The notes beneath the pieces are model-generated. The model was not told the DNA's origin and did no database searches. It saw nothing but the letters and a program-made list of their open reading frames with translations. Made by a program: the position numbers and the translations under genes. This document shows, in pieces, positions 1 through 8,947 of a stretch of 64,000 nt of DNA. Origin of the DNA: Actinomadura rifamycini DSM 43936 (GTDB taxonomy: Bacteria > Actinomycetota > Actinomycetes > Streptosporangiales > Streptosporangiaceae); NCBI RefSeq assembly GCF_000425065.1, contig NZ_KE384300.1, forward strand, positions 224,559 to 288,558, given 5' to 3'. How positions within the stretch are numbered: the stretch's first letter is position 1; each line of letters opens with the position of its first letter.

Positions 1-479
1 TGAGCATCGAGGTGCTGAACGAGTCGGGCGCGGCGGTCGACGAGAACGGCCTGGCGGAGCTGTCCCGGCACGTGCTGGACGGGCTCCGCGTGCATCCGCT
101 CGCGGAGCTGTCGGTCCTGCTGGTCGACGAGGACGCGATGACCGAGCTGCACGTCAAGTGGATGGACGAGCCGGGCCCGACCGACGTGCTGTCGTTCCCG
201 ATGGACGAGCTGCGCCCCGGGCACCTGTCGGGCGGCGCCGACGAGGACGACGAGGTCGACCCGGGCCTGCTCGGCGACGTCGTCCTGTGCCCGTCGGTCG
301 CCGAGCGGCAGGCCCGCACCGCCGGGCACAGCACCGGGGACGAGCTGGAGCTGCTGTGCACGCACGGCATCCTGCACCTCCTCGGGTACGACCACGCCGA
401 GCCGGAGGAGCACAAGGAGATGTTCGGCCTGCAGGCCGAGCTGCTCACCTCCTGGCGGGAGAAACGCGGCCGGCGGTGA
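1..479 (+). CDS. ybeY: YbeY, rRNA maturation endoribonuclease (5' end clipped by one base)
   Basis: Cytoplasmic zinc-dependent endoribonuclease of the UPF0054 family, used in 16S rRNA 3'-end maturation and ribosome quality control. The signature HGILHLLGYDH, carrying the three zinc-ligand histidines, lies near residues 122-132. The window opens with 'tg agc atc gag', so the real start is an NTG whose first base is just outside. This gives MSIEVLNESG, the usual family N-terminus, which fits better than the GTG at 12. Length is then about 159 residues, normal for the family. Its stop overlaps the next start (GTGA at 476-479), so the two are translationally coupled. In actinobacteria the gene normally sits between phoH and a CBS membrane protein; phoH would be to the left. 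Confidence 0.95.
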   Translation, partial: SIEVLNESGAAVDENGLAELSRHVLDGLRVHPLAELSVLLVDEDAMTELHVKWMDEPGPTDVLSFPMDELRPGHLSGGADEDDEVDPGLLGDVVLCPSVAERQARTAGHSTGDELELLCTHGILHLLGYDHAEPEEHKEMFGLQAELLTSWREKRGRR

Positions 480-1813
480 CCACGGCGCAGGCGTGGCTGG
501 CGGGGCTGGCGGCCCTGCTGGTGGTGCTCGCGGGCCTGCTGGCCAGCACCGAGACGGCGCTCGCGCGCGTCTCGCGGGTGACCGTCGAGGAGTTCGCCAA
601 GGAGCGGCGGCGCGGCTCGAAGAAGCTCGCGGAGGTCGTCGCCGACCCGGCCCGCTACGTGAACATGGTGCTGCTGCTGCGGATCGGCTGCGAGCTGGTC
701 GCCACCGTGATCGTCGCGGACCTGTGCATCTCGTGGCTGGACGAGACGTGGCCCGCCTACGTCGTCGCCGCCACGTTGATGATCGTGGTGAGCTACGTGG
801 CGGTCGGGGTCGCGCCCCGCACTCTCGGCATCCAGCACGCCGACCGGATCGCGCTCGCGGGCGCGGCCGTCCTGCACCCGGTGACCCGGGTGTTCGGGCC
901 GCTGCCGCGGCTGCTGATCCTGCTCGGCAACGCGCTCACGCCCGGCAAGGGCTTCCGCGAGGGGCCGTTCGCGTCGGAGGCGGAGCTGCGCGACCTGGTC
1001 GACCTGGCCGAGCAGCGCAGCCTCATCGAGCCGGACGAGCGCGAGATGATCCACTCGGTGTTCGAGCTCGGCGACACGCTCGTCCGCGAGGTGATGGTGC
1101 CGCGCACCGACATCGTGTTCATCGAGCGGGACAAGACGCTGCGGCAGGCGATGTCGCTGGGGCTGCGCAGCGGCTTTTCCCGCATCCCGGTCGTCGGGGA
1201 GAACGAGGACGACGTCGTCGGCATCGCCTACCTCAAGGACGTCGTGCGCCGCAGCCACGAGCACCACGAGGCCGAGTCGGTCGAGACGGTCGACTCGGTG
1301 ATGCGCTCGGCGACGTTCGTGCCCGACAGCAAGCCGATCGACGAGCTGCTGCGGGAGATGCAGGCCCGCCGGATCCACGTCGCGATCGTCATCGACGAGT
1401 ACGGCGGCACCGCGGGCCTCGTCACCATCGAGGACATCCTGGAGGAGATCGTCGGGGAGATCACCGACGAGTACGACCGGGAGATCCCGCCGGTGACGTG
1501 GCTGGACGGCGGCGCCGCCCGCGTCACGGCCCGGCTGCCGGTGGACGACCTCGCCGAGCTGTTCGGCGTCGAGATCGACGCCGAGGACGTCGACACGGTC
1601 GGCGGGCTGCTGGCGCACGCCCTCGGCCGGGTCCCGATCGAGGGCTCGACGGCGGAGGTGGGCTCCGCGCCGCGCGGCCCGGACGACGATGACGACGACG
1701 TCCCGGGCGGGGCCGTCCTGTCGCTGAAGGCGGAGACGATCGCGGGCCGCCGCAACCGGATCGGCACCGTCGTCGTGCGCCGCCTCGACACCCGCCCGGG
1801 CGGGGCGGGCTGA
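476..1813 (+). CDS. CNNM/CorC-HlyC family membrane protein with CBS pair
   Basis: Membrane protein of the hemolysin C/CorC family, linked in other bacteria to Mg2+/Co2+ homeostasis. The order seen is a DUF21-type membrane domain in about residues 1-190 (first hydrophobic segment at 7-27), then a CBS pair beginning at the MVPRTDIV motif near residue 207, and a C-terminal CorC_HlyC domain ending in a short Asp-rich linker and a basic tail. Length is 445 residues, as expected. I chose GTG 476 because it overlaps the ybeY stop and leaves the first membrane segment intact; the same frame is open further upstream but that part is antisense-like Arg/Pro-rich sequence. The transported substrate cannot be told from sequence. 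Confidence 0.92.
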   Translation: MTTAQAWLAGLAALLVVLAGLLASTETALARVSRVTVEEFAKERRRGSKKLAEVVADPARYVNMVLLLRIGCELVATVIVADLCISWLDETWPAYVVAATLMIVVSYVAVGVAPRTLGIQHADRIALAGAAVLHPVTRVFGPLPRLLILLGNALTPGKGFREGPFASEAELRDLVDLAEQRSLIEPDEREMIHSVFELGDTLVREVMVPRTDIVFIERDKTLRQAMSLGLRSGFSRIPVVGENEDDVVGIAYLKDVVRRSHEHHEAESVETVDSVMRSATFVPDSKPIDELLREMQARRIHVAIVIDEYGGTAGLVTIEDILEEIVGEITDEYDREIPPVTWLDGGAARVTARLPVDDLAELFGVEIDAEDVDTVGGLLAHALGRVPIEGSTAEVGSAPRGPDDDDDDVPGGAVLSLKAETIAGRRNRIGTVVVRRLDTRPGGAG

Positions 1814-1876
1814 CGGGCGCCGGACGGACGGCCCCGGGCGCGGGACGCCGGCCGGAGGGGGCCGGTCGGAGGGCGG

Positions 1877-2209
1877 TCAGAGGGTGTCGCGGAGGGCCCC
1901 GTCGGGTCCGGCGACCAGGACGGGCGCCTTGGGGCCGAGGTCGCGGACCGCGGTGACGTCGGACGGGTCGGGCGCGTCGGCGGCGGTGACGACGGCGGCG
2001 GCCTCGAGGTCCTCGGCGCCGCTGGACACCGCCATCGCGACCGCGACCTTGAGCGCCGAGAGCCGCAGCGACGGCAGGTCCACGCTCGTCGCCGCGTAGG
2101 TGCGGCCGGTCTCGTCGCGCACGGCGGCGCCCTCGGCGGCCCCGGTGCGGGCCCGGGACGACCGCGCCAGGGTGATGATCTTCGCGTCCTCGGCGTTCAG
2201 CTCGCTCAC
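1877..2209 (-). CDS. Cytidine-deaminase-fold protein lacking catalytic residues
   Basis: Small protein of 110 residues resembling the cytidine deaminase fold and usually annotated as cytidine deaminase in actinomycetes. The alignable core reads TSVDLPSLRLSALKVAVAMA. In real deaminases this region carries the zinc ligand and proton shuttle (Cys-Ala-Glu), but here it is Ser-Ala-Leu, and no second Cys pair follows. I therefore infer a non-catalytic role; a nucleotide-binding or structural function is possible. Start GTG 2209 is preceded by TACGAT and 7 nt, a leaderless arrangement. It lies antisense to, and just downstream of, the CBS membrane protein gene. In related genomes (from memory) it sits directly next to era; here two genes separate them. 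Confidence 0.72.
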   Translation of the reverse strand: MSELNAEDAKIITLARSSRARTGAAEGAAVRDETGRTYAATSVDLPSLRLSALKVAVAMAVSSGAEDLEAAAVVTAADAPDPSDVTAVRDLGPKAPVLVAGPDGALRDTL

Positions 2210-2361
2210 GTCCCCGATCGTACGGGGCGGCCGCGGGGCGTGCGCGACCGGTCCCGGCGGGCGGCGGGCGCGCGGAGCGGGGCGGCAAGTCGGCGCCAAG
2301 TGGACGCCAAGCGGGGCGCGGCACCCTCGGAGTCTCGAATCCGGATCTCTGGGGGAACGTG

Positions 2362-4500
2362 ATGTCCCGTCTGCTGTACCGCCTGGGCAGGGCCGCCGCC
2401 CTGCGCCCGTGGCGGTTCGTCGTCGTGTGGCTGGCGCTCGTCGCCGCGGTGGGAGGAGCCGCGGCGGCCGGGGGAGGCTCGCTGCAGGACGACTACACCC
2501 TCGAGGGGACCGGGTCGCAGCAGGCCACCGAGCTGCTGCGGGACCGGTTCCCGGCGCTGGCGGGCGCCGACGCCCGCGTCGTCGTGCACGCCCGGGACGG
2601 CCGCGTCGACCCGGCCGCGCTCGCCGCCGCGGGCGGCGAGCTGCGCGCGCTGCCGCACGTCGGCGCCGTCGACCCGCCGCTGCCCAGTCCGGACGGCCGC
2701 ACGGCGCTGATCACCGTTCGGTACGCGGTGCCGGTGACCGACCTGGAGCCCGGACCGACGCTCGACGCCCTCCGCGACGCGACCGGCGGCCTCGAGGACG
2801 CCGGCCACCGGGTGGAGTTCGGCGGCCAGGTGCCCGAGAACATCACCGCGCCCGGCGGGGTCGCGGAGGCGGTCGGCGTGGTGGCCGCCCTGGTGATCCT
2901 CCTGCTGGCGTTCGGGTCGGTGGTCGCGGCGGGGCTGCCGCTGGTGGTCGCGCTGGCCGGCCTGGGCGCGGGCGTGTCGGGGATCACGCTGCTGGCGGCC
3001 GTGACGAACGTGGCGACGACCGCGCCGACGCTCGCGGTGATGGTGGGCCTCGGCGTCGGCATCGACTACGCGCTGTTCATCCTCACCCGGCACCGCGAGG
3101 GACTCGCCGCCGGGCTGGACGTGCCCGAGTCGGTGGGCCGCGCCATCGCCACCGCCGGGCAGTCGGTGCTCTTCGCCGGGTTCACGGTGCTGCTGGCGCT
3201 GTGCGGGCTGGTGGTCTCGCGGATCCCGGTGTTCATGACGATGGGGTTCGCGACCGGGCTGGTGGTGGCGGCGACGGTGGCGAGCGCGCTCACGCTGCTG
3301 CCCGCGGTGCTCGGGCTGGCCGGGCACCGGGTGCTGCGCCGCCGCGACCGCGCGTCCGGCGCGGCGCCCGCCGCCGACTCGCCGCGCATCCGCCGCTGGG
3401 CGCTGCACGTGGGGCGCCGCCCGTGGCCGTGGCTGCTGGCCGGGCTGGTGCTGATGCTCACGCTGGCCGCCCCGGCGCTCGGCATGCGGACGTGGCCGAG
3501 CGACGCGGGCAGCGAACCGTCGTCCAACACGGTCCGGCAGGCGTACGACCTGGTCGCCGAGGCGTACGGCCCGGGCGCGAACGGCCCGCTGCTGGTGGCC
3601 GTGGACCTGGCGGAGGCGGACCCGGCGGCGCTGCCGGGCCTGCGCGACCGGCTCGCCGCCGTCGAGGGCGTCGCGTCCGTCGCGCCGCCCCGGCTGTCGG
3701 ACGCCCGCGACGCGGCGGTGCTCGTGGTGACGCCCGAGTACGGGCCGCAGGACGAGCGCGTCACGCCGCTCGTCGACGGGATCCGCGCGGACGTCCTGCC
3801 GCCGGGCGCGGAGGTCACCGGCATGACGGCCGCCTACGTGGACCTGTCGCGGCTGCTGTCCGAGCGGCTGTGGCCGGTGATCGGCGTGGTCGTGGCGACC
3901 TCGTTCGTCATGCTGGTGATCGTTTTCCGGTCGGTCCTGGCGCCGCTGAAGGCCGCCGCCATGAACCTGCTGTCGATCGGCGCCGCGTACGGGGTGCTCA
4001 CCGCCGTGTTCCAGTGGGGGTGGGGCGCGGAACTGCTCGGCCTGCCGCACAGCGTCCCGGTGTCCAGCTTCATCCTGCTGCTGATGTTCGCGGTGCTGTT
4101 CGGGGTGTCGATGGACTACGAGGTGTTCCTGCTGTCGCGCGTCCGGGAGGAGTGGCTGCGGACCGGGGACGCGCGCGGCTCGGTGTCGGCGGGCCTCGCG
4201 GCGACCGGCCGGGTGATCACCAGCGCGGCGCTGATCATGGTGGCGGTGTTCCTCGGGTTCGCCGCCGACCCCGGCCTGGTGATCAAGCAGATGGGCGTGG
4301 GTCTCGCGGTCGCCGTCGCGCTGGACGCGACGGTCGTCCGGCTCGTGCTGGTCCCGGCGGCGATGGCGCTGCTCGGCCGCGGCAACTGGTGGCTGCCCGG
4401 GCCGCTCGGCCGGATCCTGCCGGACGTCGACCTGCACGGGGGCTCGGTGCCCGCCGCGGCGGGCACCGAGCCCCCGGCCAGGGAGCCCAGCCGCGCCTAG
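2362..4500 (+). CDS. MMPL/RND family transporter
   Basis: Twelve-helix RND-type exporter of the MMPL family, which in actinobacteria moves lipids, siderophores or hydrophobic compounds using the proton gradient. Two repeats are visible. The first helix spans about residues 15-40, followed by an outside domain to about 165 and a helix bundle. A second copy starts near residue 352. Both paired charged motifs are present: GIDYALFIL near residue 234 and SMDYEVFLL near 583. Length of 712 residues is typical for two-domain MMPL proteins without the mycobacterial C-terminal extension. ATG 2362 is preferred over GTG 2359 because the GGGGG at 2351-2355 is then 6 nt away. The substrate is unknown; the adjacent SARP-type gene may control it. 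Confidence 0.9.
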   Translation: MSRLLYRLGRAAALRPWRFVVVWLALVAAVGGAAAAGGGSLQDDYTLEGTGSQQATELLRDRFPALAGADARVVVHARDGRVDPAALAAAGGELRALPHVGAVDPPLPSPDGRTALITVRYAVPVTDLEPGPTLDALRDATGGLEDAGHRVEFGGQVPENITAPGGVAEAVGVVAALVILLLAFGSVVAAGLPLVVALAGLGAGVSGITLLAAVTNVATTAPTLAVMVGLGVGIDYALFILTRHREGLAAGLDVPESVGRAIATAGQSVLFAGFTVLLALCGLVVSRIPVFMTMGFATGLVVAATVASALTLLPAVLGLAGHRVLRRRDRASGAAPAADSPRIRRWALHVGRRPWPWLLAGLVLMLTLAAPALGMRTWPSDAGSEPSSNTVRQAYDLVAEAYGPGANGPLLVAVDLAEADPAALPGLRDRLAAVEGVASVAPPRLSDARDAAVLVVTPEYGPQDERVTPLVDGIRADVLPPGAEVTGMTAAYVDLSRLLSERLWPVIGVVVATSFVMLVIVFRSVLAPLKAAAMNLLSIGAAYGVLTAVFQWGWGAELLGLPHSVPVSSFILLLMFAVLFGVSMDYEVFLLSRVREEWLRTGDARGSVSAGLAATGRVITSAALIMVAVFLGFAADPGLVIKQMGVGLAVAVALDATVVRLVLVPAAMALLGRGNWWLPGPLGRILPDVDLHGGSVPAAAGTEPPAREPSRA
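4438..4475 (+). terminator. Perfect 18-bp inverted repeat inside the end of the MMPL gene
   Basis: Arms 4438-4455 and 4458-4475 are perfectly complementary, with a 2-nt centre. The hairpin is inside the coding sequence, 25 nt before the stop, and encodes Gly-Ser-Val-Pro-Ala-Ala-Ala-Gly-Thr-Glu. No U-tract follows. It could end transcription or protect the 3' end of the mRNA. Confidence 0.5.
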
Positions 4501-4532
4501 GGAGGCGATCACGGCGGTCGGTGCGCCCCGGT

Positions 4533-4538
4533 TAGTCT
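4533..4538 (+). promoter_or_regulatory. -10 box TAGTCT of the SARP-type gene
   Basis: TAGTCT matches TAnnnT and ends 9 nt before ATG 4548, so the predicted transcript has almost no leader. No convincing -35 is seen. Confidence 0.45.
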
Positions 4539-4547
4539 GATCGGGAC

Positions 4548-7500
4548 ATGTCGACTGTTGTGGACGCGCCCGTCGTCAGCGTGCTCGGCGCCTTCGGCGC
4601 GACGGTGGACGGCGCGCCCGCCGACCTCGGCGGGCGCCGCCGCCGGTCGGTGCTGGCCCGGCTCGCCGCCGCGCACGGCCGGATGGTCCCGGCCGACACC
4701 CTCGTCGAGGACCTGTGGGCCGGGACGGCCCCGCCCCGCGCGGGCGCGGGGCTCCAGTCGTTCGTGTCGCACCTGCGGCGCGCCCTGGAGCCGCGCCGCC
4801 CGCCCCGCACGCCCGCCCGCGTCCTGGTCACGGCGCCGCCCGGCTACGCGCTGCGGCTCCCGGACGGCAATGTGGACGCGTGGCGGTTCGACGCGCTCGT
4901 CGACGAGGCGGGCGCGCTGCTCGCCGCGGGCGACCCGGCCGCCGCCCGCGGCCGCGCCGCGGACGCCCTCGCCCGCTGGGGCGGCCCCGCCTACGCCGAG
5001 TTCGCCGACCTGCCGTGGGCGGCCGCCGAGGCCGCCCGGCTGGACGAGCGCCGCCGGCTCGCCGTCGAGCGCCGCGCCGAGGCCCTGCTCGGGCTCGGGG
5101 GCGCCGCCGAGGCCGTCCCCGACCTGGAGGAGCACGCCGCCGCGAACCCGCTGCGCGAGGACGCGTGGCGGCTGCTGGCCCTCGCCCTGTACCGGGCGGG
5201 ACGGCAGGGGGACGCGCTCGCCGCGCTCCGCCGGGTCCGCGCCGCGCTCGGCGCGGAACTCGGCGTCGACCCGGGGCCCGCGCTGCGCGGCCTGGAGGCC
5301 GACATCCTCGCCCAGGCCCCCGAGCTGGGCGAACCGCCGGCCGCGGTCCGTCCCGTGCCCCTGCGGCCGCCCCCGCCCCCGCCCCCGGCGGCGCGGCCGG
5401 AGCCGCCGGGGGCGTTCGTCGGACGGGAGGGCGAGCTGGCGCTGCTGGACGGCGCGGCCGGCCGGGGCGGCGTGGTCCTCGTCGGCGGCGACGCGGGCAT
5501 GGGCAAGACGGCGCTCGCCGAACGGTTCGCGCGGCGGCTCGGCGACCGCGGCTGGACGTGCGCGTGGGGCCGCGCGCAGGAGACCGGCGGGGCGCCCGCC
5601 GCGTGGCCGTGGGCGGAGCTGCTGCGCGACCTCGCCGCCGCCCTCCCGCCGGACGCCGCCCTGGCCGCCCGGCTCGCCGCCCTCCTCGACGACGCCGCCC
5701 CCGGCCCCGCTCCCGCCGCCGGGCGCGGCGGCGCCGACGTCGCCACCGGGCGGTTCCGGCTGCACCTCGCCGTCGGCGACTACCTCGCCGGGATCGCCGC
5801 GCGCTCCCCGCTGCTGCTCGTCCTGGAGGACCTGCACTGGGCCGACGACGAGACCCTCGCGCTGCTGGTCCGGCTCGCCGAGCGGCTCCGCGGCCGCCGC
5901 GTCCTGCTCGCCGCGACGTTCCGCCGCACCGAGGCGCCCGAGCGGCTCGCCGCCGCGCTCGCCGCCCTCGCCCGCCGCGAGCCGCTGCGCCTCGACCTCG
6001 GCGGGCTCGCGCCCGCCGAGGTCGCCGAACTCGTGCGCGCGACCTGCGCGACCGGCGTCGCCGACGCCGAGCTGGCCGACATCGCCGAACGGACCGGCGG
6101 CAACCCCTTCTTCGTCCGCGAGACGGCCCGGCTGCTGGACGCCGAGGGCCTGCCCGCCGCCGTCCGCCGCGTGCCCGCCGGGGTGGGGGACGTCCTCCGC
6201 CGCCGCATCGCGCGGCTCCCCGAGCCCGCCCGGAACGTGCTGCGCGACGCCGCCGTCGTCGGCGGCGACGCCGACCTCGCCGTCCTCGCGGAGCTGGCCG
6301 CGGGCGCGCACGGCGAGGAGACCGTCATCGACGCCGTCGACGCCGCCCTCGCCGCCGGACTGGTCACCGAGCCCGCGCCCGGACGGCTGCGGTTCGTGCA
6401 CGCGCTCGTCCGCGACACCCTCTACGACGGGCTGTCGCGGGCCCGCCGCACCCGGCTGCACGGCCGGGTCGCCGCCGCGCTGGAACGGCACCGCCCCGCC
6501 GAGGTCGCCGCCATCGCGCACCACTACCTGGAGTCGGGCGCCGAACCGGACCGGGCCGTCCGCTACGCGCGGCTCGCCGCCGCGGCCGCCGAGGCCCGGT
6601 TCGCGCACGGCCCGGCCGCCGACCTGTGGGTCCGCGCCGCCGAGACGCTGCGCACGGGGCGCCCGGACGCCGTCCGCGACCGGCTCGAGGCGGAGGTCGC
6701 CGCCATCCGGGCCTGCGGCCTGTCCGGCGACGTCATGCAGGCCCGCGACCGGCGGCTGCACGCCGTCGCCGACGCCCGCGCGCACGGCGACGTCCGGCTG
6801 CTGGCCCGCGTCATCACCGCCTTCGACGTGCCCACGCTGTGGACGAGCCGCGAGTACGGCACCCGCGACCAGGGGATCATCGACGCCGCCGAGGAGGCCC
6901 TGCGCGCGCTGCCGGACGGCGAGGACGAGCTGCGCGTCCGGCTGCTGACCAGCCTGGCGATCGAGCTGGAGGGCGACTTCGACGACCGCGGCGTCACCGC
7001 GGCCGAGGAGGCGGTCGCGCTGGCCCGCGCCCTCGGCCGTCCCGACCTGCTCGCCGTCGCGCTCAACGGCCGCTACATCAACGGCCACCGGAGCGCCGGC
7101 GACCTCGCGCTGCGGTACCGCCTCGCCCGCGAGCTGCTCGACCTCGCCGAGCGGCACGACCTCGCCGCCTACCGCGTCCTCGCGCACCTGCAGCTGCAGC
7201 AGACGTCCGTCGCCGCGCTCGACCGGGCCGCGGCCTCCGCGCACCTGGAGGAGGGGCGGCGCCTCGCGGACCAGTACGGGCTGCCGCTGCTCGCGCAGAT
7301 CGCGAGCTGGTACGCCGGGCTCGTGCACGTCCTCGCCTCCCGCTTCGACGCCGCCGAGCGGGCGTACGCGCAGGTCGGCGAGGACATCGGCCGCACCGGG
7401 ATCTGGAGCAGCGAGGACGGCACCGTCGGGTTCGGCGCGTTCTGCCTGCGGCTCGTCCAGGGGCGGCCGGGCGAGCTGCTGGAGCGGGCCGCCTGGCTGT

Positions 7501-7937
7501 CGCGGCGGTGGCCGCACGTCGCCGCCACCGCCGACATCCACGCGCTCGCGCTGGCCGACGTCGGCCGCGTCGCGGAGGCCCGCGCGGCCGTCGCCGCGGC
7601 GGGTCCCATCCGCCCCGACTACTTCTTCGACCTCGCCACGGGCATCCGCGCCCACCGCGCGATCGTCCTGGACCAGCGCGACGTCGCCGAGCGGGCGTAC
7701 GCCGACCTGCTGCCGTACGAGGGGCACTTCGCCGGCGGCTGCACCACGTTCGCGACGATCGGGCCGGTCGCGCAGATCCTCGGCGACCTCGCCGGGTACC
7801 TGGGGCGTCCCGCCCGCGTCGCCGCCGACCACTACCGCCGGGCCGCCCGCGCCGCCGACACCTTCGGCGCGCCGCTGTTCTCCCGGCGGGCCCGCGAGGC
7901 CCTGGCCGCGCTCGGCGACGCCGCAGCCTCCGCCTGA
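4548..7937 (+). CDS. SARP/BTAD-type transcriptional regulator with AAA ATPase domain
   Basis: Large regulator (1129 residues) of the AfsR/SARP group. Order: a winged-helix DNA-binding domain (about 10-100), a bacterial transcriptional activation domain (about 105-255) ending in GVDPGPALRGLE, a Pro-rich linker, an ATPase module with Walker A GGDAGMGKTAL near 313-322 and Walker B LLLVLEDLHWADD near 423-436, then an Ala/Arg-rich helical repeat region like TPRs to the C-terminus. Such proteins often activate specialised metabolism or export genes, integrating a signal through the ATPase. ATG 4548 is supported by the -10 box upstream. It follows the MMPL gene by 47 nt on the same strand; both interrupt the usual ybeY-era neighbourhood. 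The target genes are unknown. Confidence 0.9.
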   Translation: MSTVVDAPVVSVLGAFGATVDGAPADLGGRRRRSVLARLAAAHGRMVPADTLVEDLWAGTAPPRAGAGLQSFVSHLRRALEPRRPPRTPARVLVTAPPGYALRLPDGNVDAWRFDALVDEAGALLAAGDPAAARGRAADALARWGGPAYAEFADLPWAAAEAARLDERRRLAVERRAEALLGLGGAAEAVPDLEEHAAANPLREDAWRLLALALYRAGRQGDALAALRRVRAALGAELGVDPGPALRGLEADILAQAPELGEPPAAVRPVPLRPPPPPPPAARPEPPGAFVGREGELALLDGAAGRGGVVLVGGDAGMGKTALAERFARRLGDRGWTCAWGRAQETGGAPAAWPWAELLRDLAAALPPDAALAARLAALLDDAAPGPAPAAGRGGADVATGRFRLHLAVGDYLAGIAARSPLLLVLEDLHWADDETLALLVRLAERLRGRRVLLAATFRRTEAPERLAAALAALARREPLRLDLGGLAPAEVAELVRATCATGVADAELADIAERTGGNPFFVRETARLLDAEGLPAAVRRVPAGVGDVLRRRIARLPEPARNVLRDAAVVGGDADLAVLAELAAGAHGEETVIDAVDAALAAGLVTEPAPGRLRFVHALVRDTLYDGLSRARRTRLHGRVAAALERHRPAEVAAIAHHYLESGAEPDRAVRYARLAAAAAEARFAHGPAADLWVRAAETLRTGRPDAVRDRLEAEVAAIRACGLSGDVMQARDRRLHAVADARAHGDVRLLARVITAFDVPTLWTSREYGTRDQGIIDAAEEALRALPDGEDELRVRLLTSLAIELEGDFDDRGVTAAEEAVALARALGRPDLLAVALNGRYINGHRSAGDLALRYRLARELLDLAERHDLAAYRVLAHLQLQQTSVAALDRAAASAHLEEGRRLADQYGLPLLAQIASWYAGLVHVLASRFDAAERAYAQVGEDIGRTGIWSSEDGTVGFGAFCLRLVQGRPGELLERAAWLSRRWPHVAATADIHALALADVGRVAEARAAVAAAGPIRPDYFFDLATGIRAHRAIVLDQRDVAERAYADLLPYEGHFAGGCTTFATIGPVAQILGDLAGYLGRPARVAADHYRRAARAADTFGAPLFSRRAREALAALGDAAASA

Positions 7938-8005
7938 CCGCCGCCCGGCGGTCCGCCGGACGGGCGCCGGGACGGGCCCGTCGCCGGGTGGGGGACAATC
8001 GAGGG

Positions 8006-8941
8006 GTGACATCGACGGGAGATCTGACGACCGCGCCGCCGCCCGAGGGCTTCCGGGCGGGCTTCGCCTGCTTCATCGGACGTCCGAACGTGGGCAAGTC
8101 GACGCTGATGAACGCGCTCGTCGGCACCAAGGTGGCGATCACCAGCAGCCGCCCGCAGACGACGCGGCGGGCGATCCGGGGCATCGTGCACCGGCCGGAC
8201 GGGCAACTCGTCGTGGTCGACACGCCGGGCCTGCACAAGCCGCGGACGCTGCTCGGCGAGCGGCTCGACAGCCTCGTCCGGTCCACGCTCACCGAGGTCG
8301 ACGTCATCGGGTTCTGCGTGCCCGCCGACCAGCCCGTGGGGCCGGGCGACAAGTACATCGCCCGCGAACTCGCCGGGGTGAAGAAGACCCCCGTCGTGGC
8401 GATCGTCACGAAGACCGACCTCGCCGCGCCCGAGCAGGTCGCGGAGCAGCTCCTCGCCGTGGGGCGGCTGGGGGAGTTCGCCGACATCGTGCCCTGCTCG
8501 GCGGAGAACGGCTTCCAGGTCGACCTGGTCGGCGAGCTGCTGATCTCCCGGCTGCCGGAGGGCATGCCGCTGTACCCGGAGGGCGACCTCACCGACGAGC
8601 CCGAGCAGGTGATGATCGGCGAACTGATCCGGGAGGCCGCGCTCGAAGGCGTCCGGGACGAGCTGCCGCACTCGATCGCCGTCGTGGTCGACGAGATGGC
8701 GCCGCGCGAGGGACGGGACGACCTCGTCGACGTCTACGCGCACCTGTTCGTCGAGCGCCCCAGCCAGAAGGGCATCATCATCGGGCACCGCGGCGCCCGG
8801 CTGCGGGAGGTCGGCGCGGCCGCCCGGCGGCAGATCGAGGCGCTGCTCGGCACGAAGATCTACCTCGACCTGCGGGTCAGCGTGCTCAAGGACTGGCAGC
8901 GCGACCCCAAGCAGCTCCGCCGCCTCGGCTTCTACGACTGA
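8006..8941 (+). CDS. era: GTPase Era
   Basis: Essential GTPase that binds the 3' end of 16S rRNA during 30S assembly. Seen: G1 GRPNVGKST (about residues 25-33), G3 DTPGLHKP (about 72), G4 TKTD (about 135), and a C-terminal KH domain with the GHRGARLREVG loop near 257. Length of 311 residues is normal. The frame is open far upstream, but GTG 8006 gives the right N-terminus and is preceded by GACAAT and 6 nt (possible leaderless start). The gene converges on the next one with only 6 nt between stops and no obvious terminator. Confidence 0.96.
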   Translation: MTSTGDLTTAPPPEGFRAGFACFIGRPNVGKSTLMNALVGTKVAITSSRPQTTRRAIRGIVHRPDGQLVVVDTPGLHKPRTLLGERLDSLVRSTLTEVDVIGFCVPADQPVGPGDKYIARELAGVKKTPVVAIVTKTDLAAPEQVAEQLLAVGRLGEFADIVPCSAENGFQVDLVGELLISRLPEGMPLYPEGDLTDEPEQVMIGELIREAALEGVRDELPHSIAVVVDEMAPREGRDDLVDVYAHLFVERPSQKGIIIGHRGARLREVGAAARRQIEALLGTKIYLDLRVSVLKDWQRDPKQLRRLGFYD

Positions 8942-8947
8942 CGGGGC

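Noticed and set aside
4509..8012. 1167-codon open frame on the minus strand
   Set aside because: Exactly antisense to the SARP-type gene; Arg/Gly/Pro/Val-rich composition is the usual shadow of high GC3 coding DNA and shows no domain.
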